Below are positions 44,475 through 51,520 of a stretch of DNA of 64,000 bases, one piece after another. Below the pieces are notes generated by a model. That model saw nothing but the letters and a program-made list of their open reading frames with translations. It was not told the DNA's origin and did no database searches. Within the stretch, counting starts at the first letter, position 1; each line of letters begins with the position of its first letter. The stretch lies in the NCBI GenBank assembly GCA_002471825.1, contig DKQS01000004.1, positions 191,981 to 255,980 of the forward strand. The letters are read 5' to 3'. The translations under genes and the position numbers were made by a program. Source of the DNA: Flavobacteriaceae bacterium UBA7302 (lineage in GTDB: Bacteria > Bacteroidota > Bacteroidia > Flavobacteriales > Flavobacteriaceae).

Positions 44475-46055
44475 TTAGCCATTCATTGAAATTAAGAATT
44501 CTTCATTGCTTCTTGAGAACTTAATTTTCTCATTAATGAACTCCATTGCTTCAATAGGATTCATATCAGCCAGGTACTTTCTAAGTACCCACATACGTTG
44601 AACCGTTTTGTCATCTAGTAAAAGATCATCACGACGTGTCGATGATTTGATTAAATCAATCGCAGGATAGATTCTTCTATTGGCAATGTTACGTTCTAAT
44701 TGTAACTCCATGTTACCAGTACCCTTAAATTCCTCAAAAATTACTTCATCCATTTTAGAACCTGTTTCGGTTAAGGCTGTAGCAATAATGGTAAGCGATC
44801 CTCCACCTTCGATTTTTCGAGCAGCACCAAAGAAACGTTTTGGCTTGTGCAGTGCATTGGCATCAATACCCCCGGATAAGATTTTTCCTGAAGCAGGAGC
44901 TACCGTATTGTAAGCTCTGGCCAAACGGGTGATGGAATCAAGGAGGATTACCACGTCATGACCACATTCTACCAAGCGTTTTGCTTTTTCCAATACAATG
45001 TTCGCAACGCGTACGTGCTTCTCTGCTGGTTCATCAAAGGTAGATGCCACAACCTCGCCACGAACACTTCGTTGCATATCGGTAACTTCCTCAGGACGTT
45101 CGTCGATGAGTAATACCAACTGATATACTTCTGGGTGATTCGCTGCAATGGCGTTGGCAACATCTTTCAATAACATGGTTTTACCAGTCTTTGGTTGCGC
45201 CACAATCATACCTCTTTGTCCTTTTCCAATAGGAGAGAAGAGATCAATGATTCGTGTAGACAAACTACTTCCTCGTTCTGCTAAGTCGAACTTTTCCTGA
45301 GGGAAAAGTGGTGTCAAATGCTCAAACGAAACGCGATCGCGAACCACATTCGGATTCAAACCATTGATTTTGGATACGCGAATCAACGGGAAGTATTTTT
45401 CACCTTCTTTCGGAGGTCTTACATTTCCGCGAACCGTATCACCGGTTTTTAAACCAAATAGTTTTATCTGTGACTGAGATACGTAAATATCATCCGGAGA
45501 AGACAAATAGTTATAATCTGAACTTCTTAAGAATCCATATCCGTCAGACATCATTTCAAGAACCCCTTCACTTTCTATGATACCATCGAATTCAAAATCT
45601 GGATCTCGGTATTTGTTGCCTTTTTGGTGGCGGTGATTATTGGATTTCTGATTGTTATTATTGTCCTTTCGGTTATTGTTATTCTTAGATTGATGGTTGT
45701 TTTTATGATTATCAGATTTAGACTGATGATTCTCTTTTTTTGCTTTTGGAGCATTGTTAGTGGTCTCCTTATCAGAAGTAGGTTTCTGATTTCTAGGTTG
45801 TTGATGACTTTTCTTTTGCTCTGGTTTGCTAGTCCTAGTTTCTTCAGATTTTGGCTTTGAAATGCGCTTGCGCTTCGGCTTTTCTGTAGATGGACTTGCT
45901 GTTTTTTCGGCATTACCTGCAGTAGCTTGGGTATCTAAAATCTTGTAGATTAAGTCAAGCTTTTTTAACTGGCTAGTTTTACTAAGACCAATGGTTTTTG
46001 CAATGACTTGTAAATCTGACAGAGTTTTTGCCTTTAGTTCAGAAATATCGAACAT
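44475..46055 (-). CDS. rho: Transcription termination factor Rho with disordered insert
   Basis: A 526-residue Rho. Residues 1-40 are the Rho N-terminal helices; 41-152 form a low-complexity insert rich in Asn, Lys, Gln, Ser and His (NNNNRKDNNNN type); 155-225 is the RNA-binding OB fold (ESEGVLEMMSDGYGFLRS); the rest is the RecA-like ATPase with Walker A AQPKTGKT (286-293). Such inserts are known for Bacteroidota Rho, where they support RNA binding and condensate formation. It is divergent from a DUF4293 gene with promoter elements on both sides. Confidence 0.95.
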   Translation of the reverse strand: MFDISELKAKTLSDLQVIAKTIGLSKTSQLKKLDLIYKILDTQATAGNAEKTASPSTEKPKRKRISKPKSEETRTSKPEQKKSHQQPRNQKPTSDKETTNNAPKAKKENHQSKSDNHKNNHQSKNNNNRKDNNNNQKSNNHRHQKGNKYRDPDFEFDGIIESEGVLEMMSDGYGFLRSSDYNYLSSPDDIYVSQSQIKLFGLKTGDTVRGNVRPPKEGEKYFPLIRVSKINGLNPNVVRDRVSFEHLTPLFPQEKFDLAERGSSLSTRIIDLFSPIGKGQRGMIVAQPKTGKTMLLKDVANAIAANHPEVYQLVLLIDERPEEVTDMQRSVRGEVVASTFDEPAEKHVRVANIVLEKAKRLVECGHDVVILLDSITRLARAYNTVAPASGKILSGGIDANALHKPKRFFGAARKIEGGGSLTIIATALTETGSKMDEVIFEEFKGTGNMELQLERNIANRRIYPAIDLIKSSTRRDDLLLDDKTVQRMWVLRKYLADMNPIEAMEFINEKIKFSRSNEEFLISMNG

Positions 46056-46110
46056 TATGTAATATTAAATTTTGTTGAATTTTATTTTTAATCTCAAGTT
46101 AAATGGATTA

Positions 46111-46131
46111 ATTGTGTAAAGTGTACACAAT
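46111..46131 (-). promoter_or_regulatory. Inverted repeat in the rho leader
   Basis: ATTGTGTA and TACACAAT are a perfect 8-bp inverted repeat with a 5-base spacer, inside the probable 5' untranslated region of rho (ATG at 46055). A second dyad, TTTGTG (46135-46140) with CACAAA (46150-46155), overlaps the -7 region. Either could be an operator or an RNA hairpin used in rho autoregulation; no role is proved. Confidence 0.4.
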
Positions 46132-46151
46132 CCTTTTGTGCGGATATGACA

Positions 46152-46180
46152 CAAATATATACTTTTTTTTTAAGTTCCAA
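46152..46180 (-). promoter_or_regulatory. Probable rho promoter
   Basis: On the minus strand a -33 element TTGG (46180-46177) and a -7 element TATATTTG (46159-46152, an exact TANNTTTG) are 17 bases apart. Start of transcription would be near 46145, leaving a leader of about 90 bases. Confidence 0.6.
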
Positions 46181-46181
46181 C

Positions 46182-46212
46182 TTTACTTTTTTAAAAAAGA
46201 AGTTTAATTTTG
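46182..46212 (+). promoter_or_regulatory. Probable promoter of the DUF4293 gene
   Basis: TTTA (46182-46185) and TAATTTTG (46205-46212) are 19 bases apart, close to the Bacteroidota consensus TTTG-N19-TANNTTTG. The ATG follows 10 bases later. Confidence 0.6.
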
Positions 46213-46222
46213 CTGGGCAATA

Positions 46223-46654
46223 ATGATACAACGTATACAAAGCATATATTTATTATTAGCCTCAGTGGTCTCGGGAGTCTTGATGTTATTATTTGACTTA
46301 TGGGACACGGCCAAGGAAGGAGTCAAAGCCATTGATCTTTTTGGAAATGAGGCTATTGAAATGAATGCCATTCCCGTTTTATTTATTGCTTCGGCCTTAG
46401 TGGCGCTATTTGCTATTTTCAAATTTCAGAATAGAAAGCTACAGATAACCTTGGGTCGTATTGTGATTTTGATAAACCTCATTTTGTTGGGTTTACTCGT
46501 TTATCTCCTACTAACCTTATCTGGAGAAGCAGCAGTTTCGAAGAAAGATATTGGGATGTTCTTACCTATAGTAGCTATGCTATTTGTTTTATTAGCAAAT
46601 AAGGCTATTCAAAAGGATGAAGATCTTGTAAAATCTGTAGACAGATTGCGATAA
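46223..46654 (+). CDS. DUF4293 family membrane protein
   Basis: A 143-residue protein with four predicted helices (about 5-25, 48-66, 76-98, 110-126). MIQRIQSIYLLLA at its start is typical of DUF4293 proteins of Bacteroidota, which are of unknown function and often lie opposite rho, as here. An intrinsic terminator follows. Confidence 0.85.
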   Translation: MIQRIQSIYLLLASVVSGVLMLLFDLWDTAKEGVKAIDLFGNEAIEMNAIPVLFIASALVALFAIFKFQNRKLQITLGRIVILINLILLGLLVYLLLTLSGEAAVSKKDIGMFLPIVAMLFVLLANKAIQKDEDLVKSVDRLR

Positions 46655-46685
46655 ACCGGCATATAGTATATTTAGTGCGAAAAAA

Positions 46686-46703
46686 CCGAGAAGAAATTCT
46701 CGG
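46686..46703 (+). terminator. Intrinsic terminator after the DUF4293 gene
   Basis: CCGAGAA and TTCTCGG form a 7-bp stem with a GAAA loop, flanked by A residues before and six T residues after, so the paired region can extend to 12 bp. Confidence 0.88.
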
Positions 46704-46837
46704 TTTTTTATTTTCACCTCCGAATTTGACGTTTTTATTTTTTTTAAAAATTATTAATATTTAAATTGGAGTGTCAGTTCGCCAAATTTTCAATAATTTT
46801 GTTAATTGATTTTCAGTTAGTTATAAAATTATCATCA

Positions 46838-46898
46838 CCATTTATGGGGAGTCTCCCAACCATTTATGGGGAACTGAAAATTTCACCAAATATGGGGA
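46838..46898 (+). promoter_or_regulatory. Three CCAWWTATGGGGA boxes upstream of the response regulator
   Basis: Copies lie at 46838-46850, 46860-46872 (identical 13-mers CCATTTATGGGGA) and 46886-46898 (CCAAATATGGGGA). Their starts are 22 and 26 bases apart. The third abuts the putative -33 element of the regulator gene, the position expected for activator sites. Binding by the regulator itself is an inference. Confidence 0.6.
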
Positions 46899-46929
46899 TT
46901 GTCAAAAGTATATGAGTCCAATAAATTTG
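46898..46929 (+). promoter_or_regulatory. Probable promoter of the response regulator gene
   Basis: ATTG (46898-46901) and TAAATTTG (46922-46929, exact TANNTTTG) are 20 bases apart. Transcription would begin near 46936, just before the ATG at 46943. Confidence 0.55.
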
Positions 46930-46942
46930 TAATGTTAATCAT

Positions 46943-47605
46943 ATGAAAAAAATCAACGTTCACGTTGCTGATGACCACAAAGTACTAGTAGATGGGATCA
47001 GTGCCGTTATTAATACCGATAGTGAAATAGAAATTTGTGGCTATTCACTCACAGGACAACAAGTTATCGATTGGTTCAGCAAAAAGAGAAATAAAGCTGA
47101 TGTGTTAATTCTAGATATCACCATGCCAATCAAAGATGGCTTTGATGTACTGAGGTATTTTAAAGAGAAGAGAATATTTCAAAAAGTTATTATTTTCTCT
47201 AGTTATGACGACTTAAAAATAGTGCAAGAAGCACTAAGCCTGGGTTGTTATGGTTACGTTACAAAGAAGAGTGCGGGAGAGCATATCATTGATGCTATAA
47301 AGGCTGTTGCCAAGGGCGAGCAGTATTTTAGTGATGACATCAAAAAGATTTTGCTGAAAACCTTTACAAATCAAGTGACCTCAACTGGAGATTTACCAGA
47401 CAAAATAATTATCGAAAGTCTTACAGACAGAGAATTAGAAGTACTGAAATACATAGCTTACGAAATGAACTCGGGAGAAATTGCTGAAAAGATGAGTTTA
47501 AGTGTTAGCACAATTGACACTTACAGAAAAAGTTTATTAAAAAAATTAAATGTTAAAAATTCGGTTGGAATAGCCATGTATGCAGTAAGGAATAAATTAA
47601 TCTAA
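46943..47605 (+). CDS. NarL/LuxR-type response regulator
   Basis: A 220-residue two-component regulator. Receiver domain: acidic pair Asp10/Asp11, phospho-acceptor Asp58 in LILDITMP, and Lys108 in VTKKS. C-terminal LuxR helix-turn-helix from about 155, with LTDRELEVLKYIAYEMNSGEIA and STIDTYRKSLLKKL. The likely kinase is the HisKA_3 protein two genes downstream. Repeated G-tract boxes in front of this gene and C-tract boxes after it suggest self-regulation and control of the next gene. Confidence 0.92.
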   Translation: MKKINVHVADDHKVLVDGISAVINTDSEIEICGYSLTGQQVIDWFSKKRNKADVLILDITMPIKDGFDVLRYFKEKRIFQKVIIFSSYDDLKIVQEALSLGCYGYVTKKSAGEHIIDAIKAVAKGEQYFSDDIKKILLKTFTNQVTSTGDLPDKIIIESLTDRELEVLKYIAYEMNSGEIAEKMSLSVSTIDTYRKSLLKKLNVKNSVGIAMYAVRNKLI

Positions 47606-47610
47606 TACAA

Positions 47611-47692
47611 TTCCCCCAATGTCTAAACTATAATTGTTACAAGTAATCCCCCCAATAGTTAAGACAAAAGTATCCCCCAAATAATACCCCCC
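47611..47692 (+). promoter_or_regulatory. Four C-tract boxes upstream of the lipoprotein gene
   Basis: TTCCCCCAATG (47611), ATCCCCCCAATAG (47646), TATCCCCCAAAT (47671) and TACCCCCCACAT (47685). The C runs start at 47613, 47648, 47674 and 47687. Read on the minus strand they are ATTGGGGGA-like and resemble the TATGGGGA boxes in front of the regulator. A separate dyad CATTTC-CTCC-GAAATG lies at 47711-47726. Confidence 0.5.
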
Positions 47693-47770
47693 ACATTTCT
47701 TCACTGCATGCATTTCCTCCGAAATGTACCACATTACTAAATCGTAAAACAATTATTTAAATTCTTAAAA

Positions 47771-48448
47771 ATGAAAACAATTAAATTAGGGGTTCTTGCT
47801 ACTTTTTTGTCTTTGACAGTAATCTTTTCATCTTGTTCTAGCGAAGAGCAAGTGTTATCATCTGAAGCACCAACTTCAGAACTATTAAAGTCTTTTAAAG
47901 TGAAAAGAGATTTAAGCGGGGCTTACTCATTAGATTTTGACTTAAAAAATGACGCTGTTGTAGATCGTATCTACGACGAGAATACCAAAACAAATCAATT
48001 TTATTTATATTCGTCCGACCAGAGAAGCGATCGGAAAGTTTCAGAAATTGTAAATTTATCTGACTCAAAATTGAAGATCGGTTTTGTGGACACAAATACC
48101 GATGAGACACCATCAATTACAATTACCGATGATAACATCGCACTTGCCAAAGGAAATAGTGCTGAATTAACAAGTTATGAGGTAACCAGTCATGAAGATG
48201 GATCTTATCAATTAGATTTTACCGTTGCTGAAGACGTTCGTGTAGACTTTGTTTTCAATGAAAACATTGGGGCTTATGAAATACACCTTGAGCAAGGTAA
48301 AGGAGATGAAAGTAGTTACAGCAGAACCTTCGAGAAAGAGGCCGGCCAAGATTTAAAAATTGATTTTATAAATCATTTCAGCGAATATGCATCCAAAGAA
48401 GCGCTTATTCGTAGACCACAAATCATCATTGACGGTTCAGGAGGTTAA
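47771..48448 (+). CDS. Lipoprotein with two repeated domains, in a signalling cassette
   Basis: The 225 residues start with a lipoprotein signal (VIFSSCSS, Cys22). The mature part consists of two related units of about 65-70 residues (roughly 40-107 and 133-203): FKVKRDLSGAYSLDFDL pairs with YEVTSHEDGSYQLDFTV, and DSKLKIGFVD pairs with GQDLKIDFIN. No family is recognised. Placed between the response regulator and its probable kinase, it may be a target of the regulator or a sensor part. The function is not known. Confidence 0.7.
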   Translation: MKTIKLGVLATFLSLTVIFSSCSSEEQVLSSEAPTSELLKSFKVKRDLSGAYSLDFDLKNDAVVDRIYDENTKTNQFYLYSSDQRSDRKVSEIVNLSDSKLKIGFVDTNTDETPSITITDDNIALAKGNSAELTSYEVTSHEDGSYQLDFTVAEDVRVDFVFNENIGAYEIHLEQGKGDESSYSRTFEKEAGQDLKIDFINHFSEYASKEALIRRPQIIIDGSGG

Positions 48449-48459
48449 AAAAAGTTTCC

Positions 48460-50244
48460 TTGAGAACACGTAGGATATTACAATTAGGATTCCTTTTAGT
48501 ATTAAGCACATTCTCGCTTAATGCAAATACTATACATCATAATAAAGGAGCGTCGTTAACGACGTCTCCTTTTTTTAATGAATTACCCCAATTAAATTCT
48601 TATCAAGAGGACCTACAAGAAATCAAATCCTTGATTGAGGATGAAAAGTTTTCACAAGCGTTGCCACTAGCCTTTGATTTGTTGGAAGATATTGGTTCCT
48701 CCAACTACCTATTAAAACATCAGTTAGAATCACAGATTGGTTTTATTTTTTCTAAAACTAATTCTCATAAAAAATCACTCTTATACTATAAAAAAGCATT
48801 AAAGTCTTTACAACAGTCCACATCAGTCGATGCCAAACAGGATGTTTCACTAGATGTACAATTGATGGATACCTATTTCCAAATAGGATCGTCATTTTTA
48901 AGGCTTGAAGTGTATGAGGATACCACCGAGGTGGTGAAAAAGGATAGTGCCAAATTTTATTTCCGAAAAGTGGAGAATTTTCCGTCGTTGAATGATAAAA
49001 TTCTTGACATTAAGGGAAGAACCTTCACAAATTTAACAGCTATATATTACACCGACTCCATTTATGATGTTGCCAAAGAATATGCCCAAAAGGCCATAAA
49101 TATTCATAAGAAGCGAAATAATAAATTGAGTCAGGCTGGTGCTTTGGGTAATTTAGGAAGTATTTATTTGGATCTGGGTGATTATGAAACGGCCAAAGAG
49201 AAATATCTGGAAGGACTTGATTTAATCAGAAATATAAACTCTTCAAAAGCGGATCTTTTTAAGGCAAATTTATACGCAAATCTCGCTTGGGCATTACGAA
49301 ACCTAGAGGATTATACAGCCTACGATCAGCTTACTAAATCTAATGAGTTTACAGAAAAACTCAGAGATAATGAGGTAAAACGAATCGTAGAAACTATTAC
49401 GGGTCAATATGACGTTGATAGAGTGAAACGAGCCGAAAGGAGGAACTTTTGGATTTATGTGATTATCAGTATTCTAGTCATAGCTTCTTTGATATCCTTC
49501 TATACCCAACGGAAAAGGAATTTGGCGCTTAAATTGGAAAAAGCAAACATGATTCAGAAACAGAAAGTAGAAGCCGTGAAGTCTGAATCTCAGCGTAGAA
49601 TTCTAAATGCTGTTATTGAGGGTAAAGAGAAAGAGCGTAAAGAAATCGCTGAAACCCTTCATGATAGTGTGAGTACCTTATTGTCATCTGCCAATTTGCA
49701 TTTACAAGCTTCAGCCAAACAGTTTAATGGCGACCTTCCTGTGGAAATTAGAAAAACCAGAGTAATTCTTGCAGAGGCTTCTTCGAAAATCCGAGATTTA
49801 TCTCACAACCTCATTTCTGCCTTGCTCATCAAATTCGGGCTTACCTATGCCATTAAAGATTTAGCTCAAAAATATTCGAACTCCGAACTTCAAGTAGAAA
49901 TAGATATTGAGCCATTACCTAGGTATCCAGAGAAGTTTGAAATCAAAGTTTACAACATCATTCAAGAGATTGTAAATAATATTTTGAAACATAGTAAAGC
50001 GACTCAGGCAAAAATCAGTATGAGAGAAGTAAGCAATAATATTGAAATCTTTATCAAGGATAATGGCATCGGATTCGATATGAATTTGGTAGATATGAAA
50101 GAGGGAATTGGAATCAAACAAATTGAAGCAAGAGTGCAATTAATGCACGGTGATTTTCAAATATATTCTCAGATTAACAAAGGGACAGCTGTAGAAATTT
50201 CCATTCCTACCATCGAGGTAGAAGATCAGGTGATCAACGTTTAG
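48460..50244 (+). CDS. TPR-containing sensor histidine kinase (HisKA_3)
   Basis: A 594-residue kinase: signal peptide (1-22), periplasmic TPR region (about 45-310, with GNLGSIYLDLGDYETAKEKY as a clear repeat), one membrane helix (about 329-348), a coiled linker, the HisKA_3 segment ETLHDSVST with phospho-acceptor His401, and the ATPase domain with EIVNNILKHSKA and DNGIGFDM. The start codon is TTG, 11 bases after the lipoprotein stop, and fits the signal peptide. It is the natural partner of the LuxR-type regulator. The 3' end overlaps the convergent phosphoesterase gene by 11 bases. Confidence 0.9.
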   Translation: MRTRRILQLGFLLVLSTFSLNANTIHHNKGASLTTSPFFNELPQLNSYQEDLQEIKSLIEDEKFSQALPLAFDLLEDIGSSNYLLKHQLESQIGFIFSKTNSHKKSLLYYKKALKSLQQSTSVDAKQDVSLDVQLMDTYFQIGSSFLRLEVYEDTTEVVKKDSAKFYFRKVENFPSLNDKILDIKGRTFTNLTAIYYTDSIYDVAKEYAQKAINIHKKRNNKLSQAGALGNLGSIYLDLGDYETAKEKYLEGLDLIRNINSSKADLFKANLYANLAWALRNLEDYTAYDQLTKSNEFTEKLRDNEVKRIVETITGQYDVDRVKRAERRNFWIYVIISILVIASLISFYTQRKRNLALKLEKANMIQKQKVEAVKSESQRRILNAVIEGKEKERKEIAETLHDSVSTLLSSANLHLQASAKQFNGDLPVEIRKTRVILAEASSKIRDLSHNLISALLIKFGLTYAIKDLAQKYSNSELQVEIDIEPLPRYPEKFEIKVYNIIQEIVNNILKHSKATQAKISMREVSNNIEIFIKDNGIGFDMNLVDMKEGIGIKQIEARVQLMHGDFQIYSQINKGTAVEISIPTIEVEDQVINV

Positions 50245-50728
50245 CCAATTCAATAACTTCTAGGTTTTTAATTTCTCCTGCATCAAGCTCAAACCGCAGC
50301 ATGGTTCTCACTTTGTGAAAGCCAACTTTTCCTGCCGCACCAGGATTAAAATGCATACAGTTTAATTTATTGTCATATTGAACTTTCAAAATGTGTGAAT
50401 GCCCACAGATGAATAGATTAGGAGGGTTTGCTTTGAGAGCCTCTCGCACTCTTTGATTGTATCGATTGGGATATCCACCAATGTGTGTTATCCATATCTT
50501 TACGCCTTGTTCCTCGAATTTTAGGTCCAACGGAAATTCGGCTCTTGCTTCTTTGCCATCAATATTTCCAAAGACTGCTCGAAGTGGTTTGTGCTTTTTT
50601 ATCGTATCCGTGACCCTTAAATTACCAATGTCTCCGGCATGCCAGACTTCGTCAGCTAGATTTACATACTTTAGAATTTGATCGTCTATAAAGCTATGGG
50701 TATCGGAAAGTAATAGGATTTTCTTCAC
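50234..50728 (-). CDS. YfcE/MJ0936-type metallophosphoesterase
   Basis: A small calcineurin-like phosphoesterase of 164 residues from a GTG at 50728; an upstream GTG at 50749 would add seven poorly matching residues. SDTHS (8-12), HAGDIGN (near 30-36), FGNID (near 53-57) and GHSH (near 109-112) are the metal-binding motifs. Family members cleave phosphodiesters in vitro; the natural substrate is uncertain. Divergent from truA. Confidence 0.85.
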   Translation of the reverse strand: MKKILLLSDTHSFIDDQILKYVNLADEVWHAGDIGNLRVTDTIKKHKPLRAVFGNIDGKEARAEFPLDLKFEEQGVKIWITHIGGYPNRYNQRVREALKANPPNLFICGHSHILKVQYDNKLNCMHFNPGAAGKVGFHKVRTMLRFELDAGEIKNLEVIELAKR

Positions 50729-50761
50729 AGTGTAAAAATACAAATACACAAATAATTTCCT

Positions 50762-50769
50762 TAATTTTG
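50762..50769 (+). promoter_or_regulatory. -7 promoter box of truA
   Basis: TAATTTTG matches TANNTTTG exactly, 22 bases before the TTG start of truA. No -33 TTTG is seen. Confidence 0.45.
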
Positions 50770-50791
50770 ATGGCTTCTAAACACACTTTCT

Positions 50792-51520
50792 TTGAGGTAT
50801 TTTATTGAACTTTCATATCATGGTAAAAATTATCATGGGTGGCAAATGCAACCTGATGCGGTGAGCGTTCAAGAGAAAGTGAATGATGCAGTAAGTAAGG
50901 TGTTTCGAGAATCGATTGAAGTGGTTGGAGCCGGAAGAACCGATACCGGTGTTCACGCCAAACAGATGTTTGCTCACTTTGATAGTTCCAATGAGCCCCC
51001 CAAAGAAGTCGTTTACAAGTTAAATTCCATTTTGCCAAACGATATAGTTGTCTATGATGTCGTTCAAGTGTCGGATGAGAAACATGCCCGGTTCGATGCC
51101 ACATCTCGTAGTTACGAATATCACATCTGGCTCGGTAGAAATCCTTTTCTCTTGGATTTTAGTTGGCAAATTCACAGTCAGCAACTGGATGTAGAAAAAA
51201 TGAATGAGGCGGCCGAAATACTATTGAGGTATAAGGACTTTCAATGTTTTTCAAAGGTAAAAACCGATGTTTATACCTATAATTGCGACGTGACAGAAGC
51301 GCGATGGGTTTTGAAAAATAACGAATTAATTTTCCACATTTCGGCCAATCGTTTTCTAAGAAATATGGTGAGGGCGATCGTTGGTACGCTGGTAGATGTT
51401 GGTTTGGGTAAAATTACTACCAAGGATTTTGAGGCCATCATTGAAAGCAAAGATCGAGGGAATGCAGGCCTTTCAGTCCCTGCAAAAGGATTATTTTTAA
51501 CAGCTATTAAATACAATTAA
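50792..51520 (+). CDS. truA: tRNA pseudouridine(38-40) synthase
   Basis: A 242-residue TruA. The motif GAGRTDTGVHA (47-57) contains the nucleophilic Asp51. RSYEYHIWLG and FLRNMVRAIVG are further family segments. The start is TTG: an ATG 22 bases upstream is out of frame, and the TTG gives the usual family N-terminus RYFIELSYHG. It is directly followed by the exporter gene (GTG one base after the stop). Confidence 0.93.
   Translation: MRYFIELSYHGKNYHGWQMQPDAVSVQEKVNDAVSKVFRESIEVVGAGRTDTGVHAKQMFAHFDSSNEPPKEVVYKLNSILPNDIVVYDVVQVSDEKHARFDATSRSYEYHIWLGRNPFLLDFSWQIHSQQLDVEKMNEAAEILLRYKDFQCFSKVKTDVYTYNCDVTEARWVLKNNELIFHISANRFLRNMVRAIVGTLVDVGLGKITTKDFEAIIESKDRGNAGLSVPAKGLFLTAIKYN

Noticed and set aside
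45575..45913. Minus-strand 112-codon frame and plus-strand 78-codon frame within rho
   Set aside because: They are shifted readings of the low-complexity Asn/Lys insert of Rho.
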